DNA of 64,000 bases from Rostrohypoxylon terebratum (GCA_022497145.1 MU385955.1:43365-107364), one strand, 5' to 3'; shown: positions 34,230 through 47,200, counted from the first letter of the stretch. A program made the numbers and translations. Notes: generated by a model not told the origin, from the sequence alone.

Positions 34230-37200
34230 GATGGTGAGGTCGAGAGGAAACTGGATTGGTGGCCGGGTCGAGGACAAAGCCCTAGGGGAATTTTACTCAG
34301 ATTGCACCATCCAAGAGAGTATGGTGATCATCGAAGAGTACGGTGAAACGAGGTGAGATTGCGTGCTAGGTGATGACCATCCAGGTATATGCCGTATATG
34401 GATATGTGCCGTTTGATGTGTATGGTTGCCGTTTACTTGCCGTCCCGGTTTAGGTTTCGCAGTTTTGCAGTTTCGCAAGACTAGCGGGTTCGTACAGGAT
34501 CAAGAACCAAAGAGAGAAGACGACGAGGTGCGGTGTACTGGGTATGATGATATTAATCCGTGCTCCTCATAGGAGTACAATCAATTGCACGCAAGGTCAA
34601 TAAAATGGCGAAATCGGACCCAAGCGGCATTCCCTTGCTTGTGATTTGCGTAGGACTTCTGGATATTGCTGCAGATTTGCGGGTTCGATGCGGCTTTCTT
34701 ACACCGTACTGGCTGAATGAATGAATGACTAGACTTGGTTGGCAGGTTGGCAAGTTGGGTCCCAGAAGTGAAATTGTCTAACTAATTGTTTAAAGCGGTC
34801 AAAAGAGAAAAAAAAAACAAAGTAAAAAAAGTGGTCATTGTTTCCATAACTACTAGAATACTAGATAAATCACCTTCCCCCCTTCCTTCTAGAGACAGGG
34901 CGGATGGCGGCCAGCGCCAACTTAGCAGTCTTAGCTCAACTTTGTTGCTTCTTGTCCGTTCACCTTTGGTGCTTTTGGGACTGAATGGCGACATTTAAGA
35001 CCGATAACCACCCGGAATCTTTCTTAACCGGGACCCACCACGGCTATCGGGCGACGATAACTTGGGAATAGCTTGGTGGAGTCTGGGGTAATGCACCTCT
35101 AAGGTTAAAATAGAGGGCCATCTCCCGGTACCTGGAGGGCACCTGAACAGTGATCGGATGCCGTGCCCCGTCCATAACGTAATCTATCCTTCCTTGCCCT
35201 GTTTTTTTTTACTTGAAGTCCTGAGTACTATGTATTAATTTTATACATCGCACACACATCGCACACTTTTCAAAGTCTACTATACTACTAATATCTTCCA
35301 TACTTACCTAGTTGAAATTGGTTTCATCCCACAAATAGGTACCTAAAGATCGGCAACCTAGCCTTTAGGTAATCGGTCGATTGTGAACTGGATTGTACAA
35401 CCTGACAACTCTATCACGGACTCCGACAGCCGCCAGCCCCTGGTGGCGTCGATTTATTTTCGACTAACAACTCCCAATAGATTTGACCAGATTATCGATC
35501 TCGCCATTTTCTTGCAATCTTCCGTCGTTCGCGCAATAACACATATATTACCCCGGAAAATTCGTCAATTCGTCACGCAATCAAACAATCTCATATTGTT
35601 TTATCATCTCCCATTCCAAATCCATGCTTTCCTAAATTTACGACTACGTACCACTACTGAGCAGTTACATAGATACTCCGTTATCTGATCCGCTTCCCGA
35701 GCACGCAATTCATGATGCAATGTGGCTCTTCGGTTTATGAAACCCCTTTCTCATATCAATTCAGAAAATTATATCGCCATACCAGGCTGTGGCTTTTCAA
35801 TCATCGCGCGACCAATAGTTCAATGTATTATTTCAGCTTGCCCTATGAGAACTCGATGGCTTTTTGTTGCAGTAAATAGGTACTAAATATCGTTATTTCA
35901 TAGTGACTAGAATTGATTATGTAATGTAGAGTTGACCAATCATAACATCACAATAACATAAGAAGCTTGTTTGCGGTCAAGATAGTACACGAAGTCCCTT
36001 CAATTCAATAGATACAAGGGAATATCTGATATTGAAGTAAACCAGGTGAATCAAATATTTTGTCATTTACTACGTGCTTTGTCATGCGGGACTGTAGCTC
36101 TAGGTTACCTCCCTCACATCCACCCCCTTTTTTCAAAGGGGAGTACTTTAGACATCCAGATGTGCCACAGCAGCACCAGATGTGTGTATTGCCCATAGGT
36201 AGGTACCACGTCCACGGGATGTAAATAACATCACGACCATTCCTCCTACGTAGCTAAGTGATGTAGTACGTCAAAGTTCTATAGATAGCAAATATACCTA
36301 CTTATTTGACCCATCGCCACCTTGTGGCCATGAGCTTTCAAAGTCAGGTAAGACCCCCTTGTCATTACTATAGTCCTATTGAGCAACTTGAACCGGTTGA
36401 TGATGGTTGCCAAACCTCTACGAATGACAAAATTCAAAAAGATTTGTTCACATAAGAAGCCTGACTAAATGAAAGAATGTCCAAGATCATCTTAATTTCA
36501 TCCTCAATATATGCGTAATGGCTGGCTTTTTGGTCACCTGGAGTTCTCAAGTGCTATATGTGCAAGCACTATTATTGAAAAGCCCTTCATAGCAAGGAAA
36601 ATATACTCTGCTTTGGCACACGCCCAGAATTCTGGTATTAGTACCTAGATGTCCTAAAGTTAATTTTCATTTGATAGATACATTATGAGTTTCTACCTGT
36701 CAATATCAACGGTCTTTCCTCAAAAGCAATATAAGATATCGCGTACTGTGAGTATCTCATTAGCTTATGGCTACGTAAGCTCGTTCTCTCCATGTTGAAA
36801 AAGGGACCGTTTGTTGTACAAGACACCCTTATGTTCTCTAGATAGTTCAAAATCTCGATATGAGTAGGTATTTAGTATCGAAAGACGTTCACTAATATTA
36901 CTTAACCTAAGGAGTCGATATGGTGATCGGAGTAATATTCACAAACACATAATAGCCTCTTCTAATGCTACCTAGGTTGGTAAGTTTCCGAATATCTACA
37001 CTTATATTTCCACTTTATCAAGCATCACATAATTAACTCACGAGCCTAGATAGAGTGTTTTCAACCAACTACCCAAGACCTACCTAAGTGACCTCATCTC
37101 ACTAGGTTAGGATCTGTTGAGAGAATCAGATGGCGGGGATGACAGGACACAGTGATGTTTTCTCCCAAATCATCCCCCAAGAAGAACCGAGAAGGACGAG

Positions 37201-37907
37201 GTTATATGAAATTGCTAAGCTGAGGCACATTGCGATCACCACAAAATAAGATAATGACTTAATCTCCAGCCTCAAATGAACCCTGAATCCAAGGGTTCAT
37301 TTTGGGCCATAGAATCGTCAAATGAATTAACAATGGGACACTTTATAGCCAGGTAGTTTTAATGAGTACCTTATGACCAGATCTTTATATTTAGACCACT
37401 AAACGGACAAATACATCGCTTGCATAAACCATGGTACCCTCTAGTTGGATAGTATCATCAGCTGCAAGTTTATTTTGCCGGAATACCGAATAAATATGAA
37501 TCTTTCGTAATCTACAAAACCAAAGAATATTTGTTCACTCTCAACCTAATGACAAGGTACGGTATACAGAGCTTTATAGAGGAAGGCTATATAGGTACGA
37601 AAATATCCACCCCTATCAGAGTGACAAATTCATAAGTAAATCATATTATTATAATAGTCAAAGGGATGTTATATCATCCATTCTTCCACCTTTGAATATA
37701 ATATGATCTTTGAGAGAATTTTTCCTGACAAGACTTCCAGGAACCTTCTCTCAGAGTAGCAAACTGTCGGAGGTCTAGCCACGAAGCTGGAATGGACATA
37801 CAAAGGCATTGAGATAGCTTTGGTACTTTCGGTGTTACGATCTCCCCAGAACAAAACGGACAAAGTATCACCCGAAGGTCACGTGACCTAATCAAAATCT
37901 TGGCATT

Positions 37908-37985
37908 GAATCAAACTCGATTCAATAAGTCGAACTCAACTCAAGAAATCGAACTCGACTTAATAAGTCAAAATCAACTCATGCA
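37908..37985. repeat. Imperfect short repeats (AACTCGA-type)
   Basis: Two units, ATCAAACTCGATTCAATAAG at about 37910 and ATCGAACTCGACTTAATAAG at about 37948, differ at a few positions; a related shorter unit lies between them. Period about 38 bp. Confidence 0.6.
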
Positions 37986-39811
37986 AACACTTCTAACTCA
38001 CCAATTTCATGGACATAAAGAATTAGGATATAAAGAATGGAAATTTCCTATTGTATTTAGTTTTAGTTCTTCAGCTTTCAATCTAAGTATTCAGACCGCA
38101 CTTGAATATAGAGTCCCAGGAAATCTCTTTTACGAACAGAATCGTCAACCCTACAGTATTGTTACCTTAAAACCAAGTACCCCAGGGTACGCATCCGCTC
38201 TACGAAGTCAGTTAGACAGAAGTAGTAGACGGGTTCGTAACATTCGGTAAAAGGGGTTTGGTGGCAACTAGCCTTAGATGGATAGGCAAAGGAAAGTTCT
38301 CGCATGTTTGCCCCATTCCCCCATCACACGTGGTCATTTCTCAGGCCTTCGTGCCCAAAAGACGAGCAGCACTTTCCTTGGACCTAAGGGTTATCATCAG
38401 CTTTACCTCTCATCCCTTTCCATATGTCACAGTATAGCAATCACTAATAGTTAGATTTCCTTGCCTCCAGATATACAGATATAATACCCGAAATGAGCTT
38501 TCCTAGCTACCTCTTATCCAGAAATTTTGTAAATATCAGGTGGTTTTGGGTATTCCCGTTCATACCTGATTTTGGCAGAGACTGTTGAAGTTGTATGAGT
38601 GCCCAGTTAATTCTCATGAGTGGCCTACATAAAACTAGGCCCTTTCTTTCGTTGTCCACACGATTCTATGATCAATTCCCAACACATGATGGCAAATCCA
38701 TCTCGTGCCTGTGGATTTCATTTGAAACCCGAAGCTCTTAATTTCACTCCAATATCTCTGTAGGGTGAGCCAAAACTCGACGACAGGTTAAATGGATAGG
38801 AACTTTTTGTTCATTCATTGATCCATGTATTGATTTTCTTAATAGCCCTATGTAATCTCGAAGGCGTTAGGTTAAATCGTGGATTGCCTCGTCGGGAATT
38901 GATCACGTACAAGAAAAACAATCCCCTATTATCAGACTGCCCTCTAGCCTCAACATAACGTGTAATCATATTGAAGACTCGCTTTAGACTTTTCTGGTGA
39001 TATGTTCCATGGCGTCGCGAATTTGCTCATGGCGGTGAAGCGGGTCCTGATGTTTAATACCCGTAGCGGAGATGCAGCTAGTCGAAAATATTGGCATTTT
39101 TGCCCGTAAATTTCAAATTTAAAAAATGGTTTGCTGGGTTGGCGGATGCATCCTGATAGCCTAGCGACTTAGGTTAGATGGCTAGATTTTTATCAACACG
39201 TCAATGAGGAGATATTGGTGAGGTCAATATTTTTGCATTCGGATCCACCGCTGTACAATATCCTCGATCAGAACTCACAAGCGACTACTCGTTTACCAAA
39301 CTGGACACCAGGTAGATAGAGGTAACAGGTAGGTACTAGGTACTAGGTATGTGTTTTTTCATTGCGGCGCTTCTGTGAAACATCACAACTCTGAAGCATC
39401 GCCTTAGATGCTAGAAAGATATTCTTAGATAGCTTTGATGACGAGAACGGGAAGTCCGGGCAGAAGAACACCGCATCGTTAGGATCATGTCCCAAATCGT
39501 TCGACCCCCTGAAAATTCGTTGAATGTAGTCTCCACTTCGGCAACTATCCGCCCACTTGGCTCACAATCATTGCCGGACCTAATCTGGGGCAAACGGGTC
39601 CGCCATCCAATAGATATCCTCAAAGTGCCATAACTCTGGGGAAATCGTCTATTAATTACCCATTCGGGAAATATCTGGTAGCTCGGAGACGCAGAACAAC
39701 AAGAGCGACATAGCCTATGAGCCTCAACACTATGGTGAGGCCCTTAATGCAACAACGTACACTTCATGAGATCGACATGAGGGTAACACGTCCTTAATCC
39801 ACCTGGCTCTC

Positions 39812-39820
39812 TATATAAGA
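39812..39820 (+). promoter_or_regulatory. Probable TATA box
   Basis: CTATATAAG about 150 bp upstream of the ATG of the small secreted protein. The downstream leader is CA- and CT-rich, which is usual for strongly expressed fungal genes. Confidence 0.5.
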
Positions 39821-39969
39821 GACGTCGAACTCTCGCATCATCCAACTTAGAATTTCCTCATCATCATCACCACCACCGGCATTTCCAATCATTACTACTC
39901 TGCCCAATATACCAAATTCCAGATCTCGACTAATCTTCGGTATCACCAACAACACTAAAATCAGCAACC

Positions 39970-40472
39970 ATGTTCGCCGCCAACTTTATCACCGTTGTTG
40001 TTTCGGCCCTCGCTGCCACCGTCGCTGCTGAAACCGTTGCCCCTCGCGAGACCTACGGAACTTGGCATGCCAAGGGCTTTGCAGAGGAGTGTGTTGAACC
40101 TGTGAGTTTTCCCATTCCTACCTACATCCTATGCACCAGCATGTCTTCGGTCCTAGTTCGCTAACAGATATCCAGACCAAATGCCATGCTACGTTCAGCA
40201 TCAGCGCTGAGAAGGGCTACACCCCGGACGCCCCGGGCTTCTCCACCCACTGCCGCCCGGCAATGAACGAGAAGGCGATTGCTTGCGACTCTCCTGATGT
40301 CCAGGCCTCGTTCACCGGCCCCGATAAGCTCAAGATTACCGTCATCCACACCTGGGCCGGCCAGACCACGAACGGCCACAAGGCCCGCTACACCGCCACG
40401 GCCAATGCTGATGTCTCCACTACCAAGTCCGCCTTCGATGTGCCCGTTACCAAGGTTGAGGTTCAAGCTTAA
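39970..40472 (+). CDS. Small secreted four-cysteine protein
   Basis: Two exons, 39970-40101 and 40176-40472; 142 residues. The 74-nt intron has a GTGAGT donor and GCTAAC branch. The N-terminus (MFAANFITVVVSALAATVAA) is a clear signal peptide, with cleavage likely before ETVAP. Exactly four cysteines follow (EEC, TKC, THC, IAC), enough for two disulfides. The exon-2 part predicts mostly beta strands, ending with VPVTKVEVQA. Codon usage in exon 2 is strongly C-ending, suggesting high expression. No known domain is recognised. Size, secretion and cysteine content fit effector-like or cell-surface proteins, but this is inference. Confidence 0.85.
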
Positions 40473-41062
40473 GCTTATGGTGAATAGATCGGGGACGTGA
40501 GAGGAAGAGGGAGTGAAGGATGAAGAGGGGAGGAGGGTGACATTTGCATTCTAACACGCTTGGCGTGGCTATTATTTAAAGATAATGGGGTTAAATAGTG
40601 TTAGTTGCAAATGAGTAAATCGGGGAGCATTGCCGTCTTTTGCCTTTCGTGACAGCTTCATGGTTTTCAGTCTTGCTACTACACTGAGAATCTTGTGCCG
40701 ATGAATTTATCAGCTCGTAATATGCCTTCCTATCCTAGAGTCAGCATTTTGGTACGAAACGGGCGAGTCTAGCTCATAATAATACAAGCCGAATAGCACG
40801 TCTACTCGGGCGAGGCGGGTGTGTCAGGTTATGACATTAGTATCACTGACAAAGCCTCGCCTTAACTTGAGTGGAAGCCCAAGGTTGCAGGTGGGTTTGA
40901 TAGCGATCTGTTCACTGTATTTTAGTGGATAGCTTCTATGGCTTAAGCGGCTTAGCAACGAAAATACCTCCAGCTACAACGCCGCACGGCGCTAATTAGG
41001 TACCTAGAGTCCTAGACTATTCCATTTACATTTCCACTTAGGCTCTCCATCCAGCGCTGAAT
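40473..41062. other. Intergenic region, no gene seen
   Basis: Lies between two convergent genes and should contain both terminators. Nothing else noted. Confidence 0.45.
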
Positions 41063-41749
41063 CTAAGGGAGATGGCTAGTATACCCAGCACGAATCAACC
41101 GTTGCGCTGCTTCCCAGACATCATCCGGGATATTCTGAGGGATTTGGAAACCTTTCGATGGATAATCTCGGATACGAATCAAATCGCCAAGGGCAATGTT
41201 GATGACTAGATCCTCTGGATTACTCTCGTTCGGATATTCGCTCCATTTGAGCTGGGGCGATGTAACGGCAATTTTCGCATCAGGGTCGGGCCATTGCTTC
41301 TTGAATGTCGCATACGTACGTCTTTCCATATATGGTTTCTGGACGAGCAAGAAGGAATTAAGATGGAGCCTCTTTTGCTGGAGAAGTGCATACGTGAAGC
41401 GAATGTTCTCGCCTGTATTTGTGGAATGAGGCTCAACGAGGAGCTTGTCCTTAGAAACACCCATCTCGAGAGCTATATCGGCGAAAACTTCGGCTTCGGG
41501 TTTATCGTAACGGCCTTGTGTGAGCCTTCCAACCCCGCCAGCGAATATGAGATAATCGCCGTAGCCATCAAGAAAGAGTTGAGCAGCGTGTACTGCTACG
41601 CGCGGATCAAGGCTACAAAGACAGAAGACGGCGTCTATGTCTTTCTCGAGGGGCATATGTAATTGGTGGTAGTTGTATAAAATCTCCCCATCCTTCGAGG
41701 CGTCAAATACGCCTCGTGGCCCATCTTTTTCTAGGGTATCTGTGGCCAT
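41063..41749 (-). CDS. DUF218/YdcF-like protein
   Basis: Single exon, 228 residues, ATG at 41749. The fold markers of DUF218 are present: a strand AVFCLCSLDPRVAVHAAQLF, FAGGVGRLTQGRYDKPEAEVFADIA with a conserved Gly-rich turn and Glu, then VEPHSTNTGENIRFTYALL and SFLLVQKPYMERR. DUF218 proteins bind nucleotides or S-adenosylmethionine-like ligands in bacteria (YdcF) or act on envelope carriers (SanA, ElyC). Fungal members are soluble and uncharacterised. No signal peptide or transmembrane helix is seen. The domain call is secure, the function unknown. Confidence 0.9.
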   Translation of the reverse strand: MATDTLEKDGPRGVFDASKDGEILYNYHQLHMPLEKDIDAVFCLCSLDPRVAVHAAQLFLDGYGDYLIFAGGVGRLTQGRYDKPEAEVFADIALEMGVSKDKLLVEPHSTNTGENIRFTYALLQQKRLHLNSFLLVQKPYMERRTYATFKKQWPDPDAKIAVTSPQLKWSEYPNESNPEDLVINIALGDLIRIRDYPSKGFQIPQNIPDDVWEAAQRLIRAGYTSHLP

Positions 41750-42255
41750 GGCCGGGGCAGACCACGCTAAACAACACCTATTATTAATTTCTAAATCTTC
41801 GTGGCAGTGGGTTTAGTCAATGTTGACTCAGAACTGCTGGTATTTGCATGATCGGAGACATGTGTAAACATCATACACCTTGACTATTAGATTTCCCAGA
41901 CGAGAACACTGATCTACCGTTTTCAATGAATTAGAAGTGAATTTGAGACCCGAGTCACGATGTGTTAGAGGAAGTATTTACAAGGAACAGAGTCTACGCT
42001 ATTTTCCAATTTGACAGGACCCCCACCCGCCTTACGACGGCTAGAACGGCTAGCGGGTAGCAATCCAAGACATCCAAGACACCAACCCCCACGTGCCAGC
42101 GTGCCCGATGTCGGTTTATTGTCGGATGATTTGGCCAGCTGCAGCCTGCAGATCGGGACCTCGAATCAGCTGGAGTTTATCAATCTGATAAGATCTTCCG
42201 CAACTTGCCTCCCCTGTCTCTTCATCTTCCTCCCGTCACCACCCAGTCTCGAGGA
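41750..42255. other. Divergent promoter region
   Basis: About 500 bp shared by the DUF218 gene (leftward) and the ferric-reductase-like gene (rightward). A CT-rich stretch precedes the reductase ATG. No other feature. Confidence 0.45.
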
Positions 42256-44205
42256 ATGATGTCCGCCGACAGGGTTGACAGAGACTGGGCCCTTGATATC
42301 TTCAGGGAAAGCCTAAGATCACCTCGTCCGTTGCTTATCCTCGATGACTTCCTAGATAATATTTCTAGTTTATCTGATAACCCAGGCCGAAAAATCCCGA
42401 CCGATCCAGAGAGTCTCAAATACCTCCGAGAACTGATTGCTTCTATCCTCGACGGTCGCGACATCGTCTTCACCTACAACATCGTCCTGCTGGTTATTCT
42501 TGTGCTTTTTACTTTATCTCACCTTTGCGAAAGAATAAAAGAGAAGTCCAGATGGAGAACATTAGAAGATGATTCGGTTGCAACCTCGGAATCTTTCAGA
42601 AAGACATCCGATAATTCCGAGATCGCGAACGAGAGCGAGGCCGAATCCTCCTCAAGTAGTACTTTAGAGGGATCTCTATCATCGCACGTTGTTCTCAAAA
42701 CAGCTGGTGAAGATGTTGAGAGACAACCTCTCCTCGGTGATCGGCGCAAATCACACTTGGAAAACTCAAGGAGCCGTTGGTTAAACAGTCTGAGATGTTG
42801 GCTGCTGTACCAACCCCGACCGATCCCGCTGATCAATCGGACTTTACCATCAAATGGGACATCTCTCTTCATTCTAGCCTTCCTTGGTCTCAACATCTTT
42901 TATCAGTTTTATAAACTTCCTTTAGAGTTAAGATTCTTCTTTGCCTTTGCCGACCGAGCTGGTATTATATTTATCGTTAATCTCCCACTTCTCTACCTTC
43001 TTGCTGCCAAGAACCAGCCACTAAAATTGCTCACCGGTCACTCATATGAAGCCCTCAACATCTACCATCGTCGTGTCGGCGAGTTGCTCTGTTTTGAAGC
43101 GTTCGTGCATTTTGCGGGAATGCTTTTTTGGAGAATATGGTGTTCCCCTGCGTGGCTAAAGACGGACAGCTTTTATAGCTATATCACGCACCCATTAATC
43201 CTGCTCGGCATCGGTGCTTTTGTGTCCTATGAACTGTTGTATTTCACATCGCTTGGAAGTTTTAGAGAGAGATGGTATGAGGTTTTCCTAGCTTTTCATG
43301 TTTTATTGCAAATCGCAGCGCTGGCGTTCCTCTGGTTGCACTTCTTCACGAGCAGACCATACGTATTTGCATCGCTGGTTATTTTCTTCCTCGATAGATT
43401 TATCTGGCGATTATGGATGAAATCCGACAATTTCGCTGCGGACGTTACGATCCTAGAAGACGAGCAAACACTGTTACTATCTGTCGATTGGGATATACCT
43501 TCTAGAAGCCGAACATTTCGAGGTCTCCGACAGAGCATTAGGCACGGCTGGCGTCCGGCCGATCATGTTTTCATTTCAGTACCCGCCCTAGGTCGCAGTC
43601 ACTCACTCCAAGCTCACCCGTTCACGATCGCATCTGCCGCCCCCGTTCCCAAGGACGACGAGGACTCGTCGAATCATGCCTGGCTAGGCTTGCTGATCCG
43701 AGTGCAATCCGGGTTTACCTCTAGTCTTCTAGATTATGCTCGTATTCATTCGAGGGTGAACGTCCGTTTAGATGGACCTTACGGATCTCAAGATCCTCTT
43801 AACATGCTGAGATCATGCGAGAACGCCGTCCTCATTGCTGGCGGGTCCGGAATCGCTGTCGTTTTCCCAATGGCATGGAACCTAGCTACGAGTCACTGCA
43901 GAAGAAGACAGGTCCACCTTATCTGGGTGATACACTCGCGAGCCCAACGTTCTTGGATACCGGAGGAGAGGATCACTGAGCTACGAGAGCATGGGGTACG
44001 CGTAACCATCCCTGAGCCAACGAACGAAGCTGGCAGGCCAGACATCCCCGGCCACATTGCCGATTTGGTGGCTACCTCCGAGGGCAAAATGGGGTTCGTG
44101 GTTTCGGGGCCCGATGGCTTGAACAGAACCGCACGGAACGCATGCGCGGAGGCTGTCAAGTCGGGCGCTGATATTCAGCTACGAGTCGAGAAGTTTGGTT
44201 GGTAA
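42256..44205 (+). CDS. Ferric-chelate reductase-like transmembrane flavocytochrome
   Basis: Single exon of 649 residues from the tandem ATGs at 42256/42259 (the frame upstream has no ATG). Hydrophobic segments include TYNIVLLVILVLFTLSHL near the N-terminus, SLFILAFLGLNIFYQFY, and a ferric-reductase core in which HRRVGELLCFEAFVHFAG and FLAFHVLLQIAALAFLWLHF supply candidate haem-ligand histidines. The cytosolic part has the FAD-binding HPFTIAS, substrate/NADPH segments GPYGSQDPL and VLIAGGSGIAVV, and a C-terminal VSGPDGLNRTARNA with terminal KFGW. Such proteins move electrons from NADPH through FAD and haem to extracellular metal chelates. A Ser/Glu-rich insert lies between the first and second membrane segments. 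Iron specificity is inferred; a NOX-like role is less likely because EF-hands are absent. Confidence 0.9.
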   Translation: MMSADRVDRDWALDIFRESLRSPRPLLILDDFLDNISSLSDNPGRKIPTDPESLKYLRELIASILDGRDIVFTYNIVLLVILVLFTLSHLCERIKEKSRWRTLEDDSVATSESFRKTSDNSEIANESEAESSSSSTLEGSLSSHVVLKTAGEDVERQPLLGDRRKSHLENSRSRWLNSLRCWLLYQPRPIPLINRTLPSNGTSLFILAFLGLNIFYQFYKLPLELRFFFAFADRAGIIFIVNLPLLYLLAAKNQPLKLLTGHSYEALNIYHRRVGELLCFEAFVHFAGMLFWRIWCSPAWLKTDSFYSYITHPLILLGIGAFVSYELLYFTSLGSFRERWYEVFLAFHVLLQIAALAFLWLHFFTSRPYVFASLVIFFLDRFIWRLWMKSDNFAADVTILEDEQTLLLSVDWDIPSRSRTFRGLRQSIRHGWRPADHVFISVPALGRSHSLQAHPFTIASAAPVPKDDEDSSNHAWLGLLIRVQSGFTSSLLDYARIHSRVNVRLDGPYGSQDPLNMLRSCENAVLIAGGSGIAVVFPMAWNLATSHCRRRQVHLIWVIHSRAQRSWIPEERITELREHGVRVTIPEPTNEAGRPDIPGHIADLVATSEGKMGFVVSGPDGLNRTARNACAEAVKSGADIQLRVEKFGW

Positions 44206-47200
44206 AGGATCTGGTCGGATTGGCGTTTTGTGTTTTTGGGGTATCATGAAGAATGCATTACGACGGATAATTATCTAGCAGGTAAGATTATATTCCTAGA
44301 GGAGGGTTTAGATACAGCTCACTTGTAAATATTCTTCATACATGGGAATCCTGCATAGAATAGATGCTGAAACTATGGATACAAACAAGATTAACGACAT
44401 ATATGTAATACAATAAGACTTCTGACAAGGATGGTTCTAACATTTGAACATGGCAATTGCCGAGAAAGTGCAAAAGTCAACCGATCCAACTCTATGCATA
44501 GCGGTAGTATGAGATATTATGTGGTAGCCGGACTGAGCCGCAAATGGAATACAATCTCCAAAGGAGAAGGGGCGCGCGTAATTTACCACGAATATCTGCG
44601 TGAGGGACAGCTTTTATCAATTTCTTTCCGGCACCTTCATCACTGATCTATCAGTGATTGGAAGTGATAGACGACAAATTTCGAACTAATATTGAAATGT
44701 GATATTGATGGTGATGCCAAGTCCCGGATCGGGCGTGCTTCCAACGAGGCAGCACGCTGATCGTGGAATTAGATACCTACCTAAGTAGCTAATTGTAATA
44801 AGGTATACACAATAGTAAACTATTTAATTTCGGTATAATCTCACGCAAAAGCTTTCATTTGATATGAATGTACAAGCTGGACCGATCATGTATCAAAACG
44901 GAGGAAACGTCACATAATGGAATCTACATGACGTCCTGCTCTTGAAGCGAGATAATGAGCGGTGTCCATCGGTGCGGGTGCAGTGAGGTAAGCTTTGTTT
45001 CGGATCATCCGAGTTGGATGGTTGTCGGAAAAGCAGAATAGTCCGAGATAATAGGTACTCTATGAACCCAGTCGTTCATGTTTATGTAGAAGATAGTACC
45101 TATGCATCAGACAAGGGCACAAGTGTTACTATGGTATGGTGGGTAAGAATTAGCACACTGTCAGGTATTTTCTTTTGACTGGGGACCCCTGATATAAATT
45201 TCATAGGTTTTTTAGCTATAAGCAACGCGTTGGTTTTAGGTGGGTATATGTAAGTACCTATAAGGCTCGTTTCGACAAGTTCTCGTTGAATTAATATGAG
45301 ATTTTGTCTCCACAAACTCCACTGGTACCTGACAGTGTGCTAATTCTTACCCATCATACCATAGTAGATTCCTTAGATCGCACTAGAAGGAGCAGGTATT
45401 CTGGAAAGGTTCCAAATATATACATCTATACCTACTATGCCTACCTCCCACTAAATAGTAATACTTACTGATCATATATCATATTATGGACCCTTCACTA
45501 TCTAGATCTAGATGTTTCGCTGTCACTTTCAATAGGTACGTACCTACCCATAGCCCCTCACTTCATACCCCTATTTAGTAAGTACACCTACCTGGGCGGT
45601 TCTGTATTGTACATATTACTACTACATACAGACTGTGGGTAAGTTATAAGGTAAATTATCGTCCTCTAGGAAAGTTTGTCCTTATTTGGGTACACGAGTT
45701 TTGGAATCGAGAATAGACCTAACAAATCCTATCCAGGTATATTCACATCTATATGTTTAACAGTATTTTTAGTACTAGACGTTATCTTGATACTGCGTGG
45801 TTCAGTGGGTCAAAACATGACGGATACGCGTATCTTATACATAACCTCAACTCGTAGCTCAGCTGTCGCCGATCTCGTTTTATCTTCCGCACTAGCTGCC
45901 CATCCCATGGTCACTCAAATTGACATGTAGTATCCCCCATTTACCCCAAATTGGTGGTAGTACACGTACACCCTCATTTACTAGAACCAACATCAAAATA
46001 AGCTTCAAGTTGCAGGTATAGATTACTAAGAGACGGACGTCAAGGGTCGCCAAGGAACGTATAAGAACGTTCCCCAATGGGTGATACAAGCCAATGCTTT
46101 GTAACCTGCGAATTTATTTCGAGGAAAATTTTATGATATGATATCCCGCAAATATGGAGTCTTGAGTAAACTAAATTGGGTTGATTCTAACAACGTCCGA
46201 GATAGCAGAAACATTCCGATTTTGATAGCGACGTCCGTAACACCGAAGCTTCGTGTCCAATGAAGACTACCTTACAATTTCGGTCGTGTGCCGAAGAGAA
46301 ACAAGCCCCTAATGCTTGCAGTATGTCATGGACGCCGCTGATAAATTCGACGGTCTTGGAGGTGTTGGAGAGTTGAATGTAACGTTGAGGGTCGCGTCGA
46401 ATAGAACATCGTATATTAATGCATGAATAACAGTCTATTCGGCCGAGATGGATGCCAGCGGATTTCGGTACTCAATCCGGATTTAATGCGATGAGGTCAT
46501 ATCCACTACAGGTTTCATCTTAATCTATTTTTTTCTGCGCCTAGAAACTAGAAACAATATAGTATCTTCGGCCGTGAATAATATGGGGCTTCTCTGGCGA
46601 TTTTCAGCTTATGACCATCAGCATACATCCGGCTATCCCGAAATCCTTTTTTTTCTTGTAGTCTGCACTAACAAGCTGCCTAAGGATTTGACTATGATCT
46701 TAGTATACCGATTTCTCACCTCAAAATTTTATCCATGTCACTTGAGTCCTACCTTGCGTCAAGTAAGGGATGACTAAGGCCGACTTCTACAAACTTGATA
46801 TTTACTCTGCCTCTTCATATACCCTACTACAATATGCCTGGCTGATCCCTGTGTAGAGTACGCGGGACTTGCCAAAAACAGTCATACTCGGACCGAACCT
46901 TCGGGTTCAAGTAATAGTCCGCATCACCATATTGGAGGCTCATATTGCTTGGCCATAACAAAAGTCCCTTGGTTGTTTTAATTGCTTGCATTTTCAGCTC
47001 CACTTGCGCTATAAGATAAGCAAGTGAAGTTCAGGCCACGTCAACTTGACTATAGCCCTACTGTTCCCACGGGTTCGGATCCGATGATGCAAAACATGCA
47101 AACAACATCGTAAATACGTAAACCTGTGGACGAACCGGGCATCCTTCCTCGATCCAACGACCGGAGGCTGACCGAAGCCTCTGGGTCCGGGGTAAGGAAA

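Larger units (their letters stand above)
34230..39969. other. Gene desert, 5.7 kb
   Basis: No gene could be supported. Interrupted short frames occur throughout. The DNA is AT-leaning, with scattered AGGTAGGTACC motifs (near 36198 and 39325) and imperfect AACTCGA(C/T)T repeats at about 37908-37985. A frame at 37900-38250 (MALNQTRFNKS...) overlaps those repeats and has no recognisable domain. The desert could be decayed transposon sequence, but no transposase or reverse-transcriptase motif was found by eye. Confidence 0.5.

Noticed and set aside
35383..35688. 101-codon frame MNWIVQPDNS...
   Set aside because: No domain, no splice partner, located in AT-rich gene-free DNA.
37900..38250. 116-codon frame MALNQTRF...
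   Set aside because: The first part is made of short AACTCGA-type repeats and no homology is recognised.
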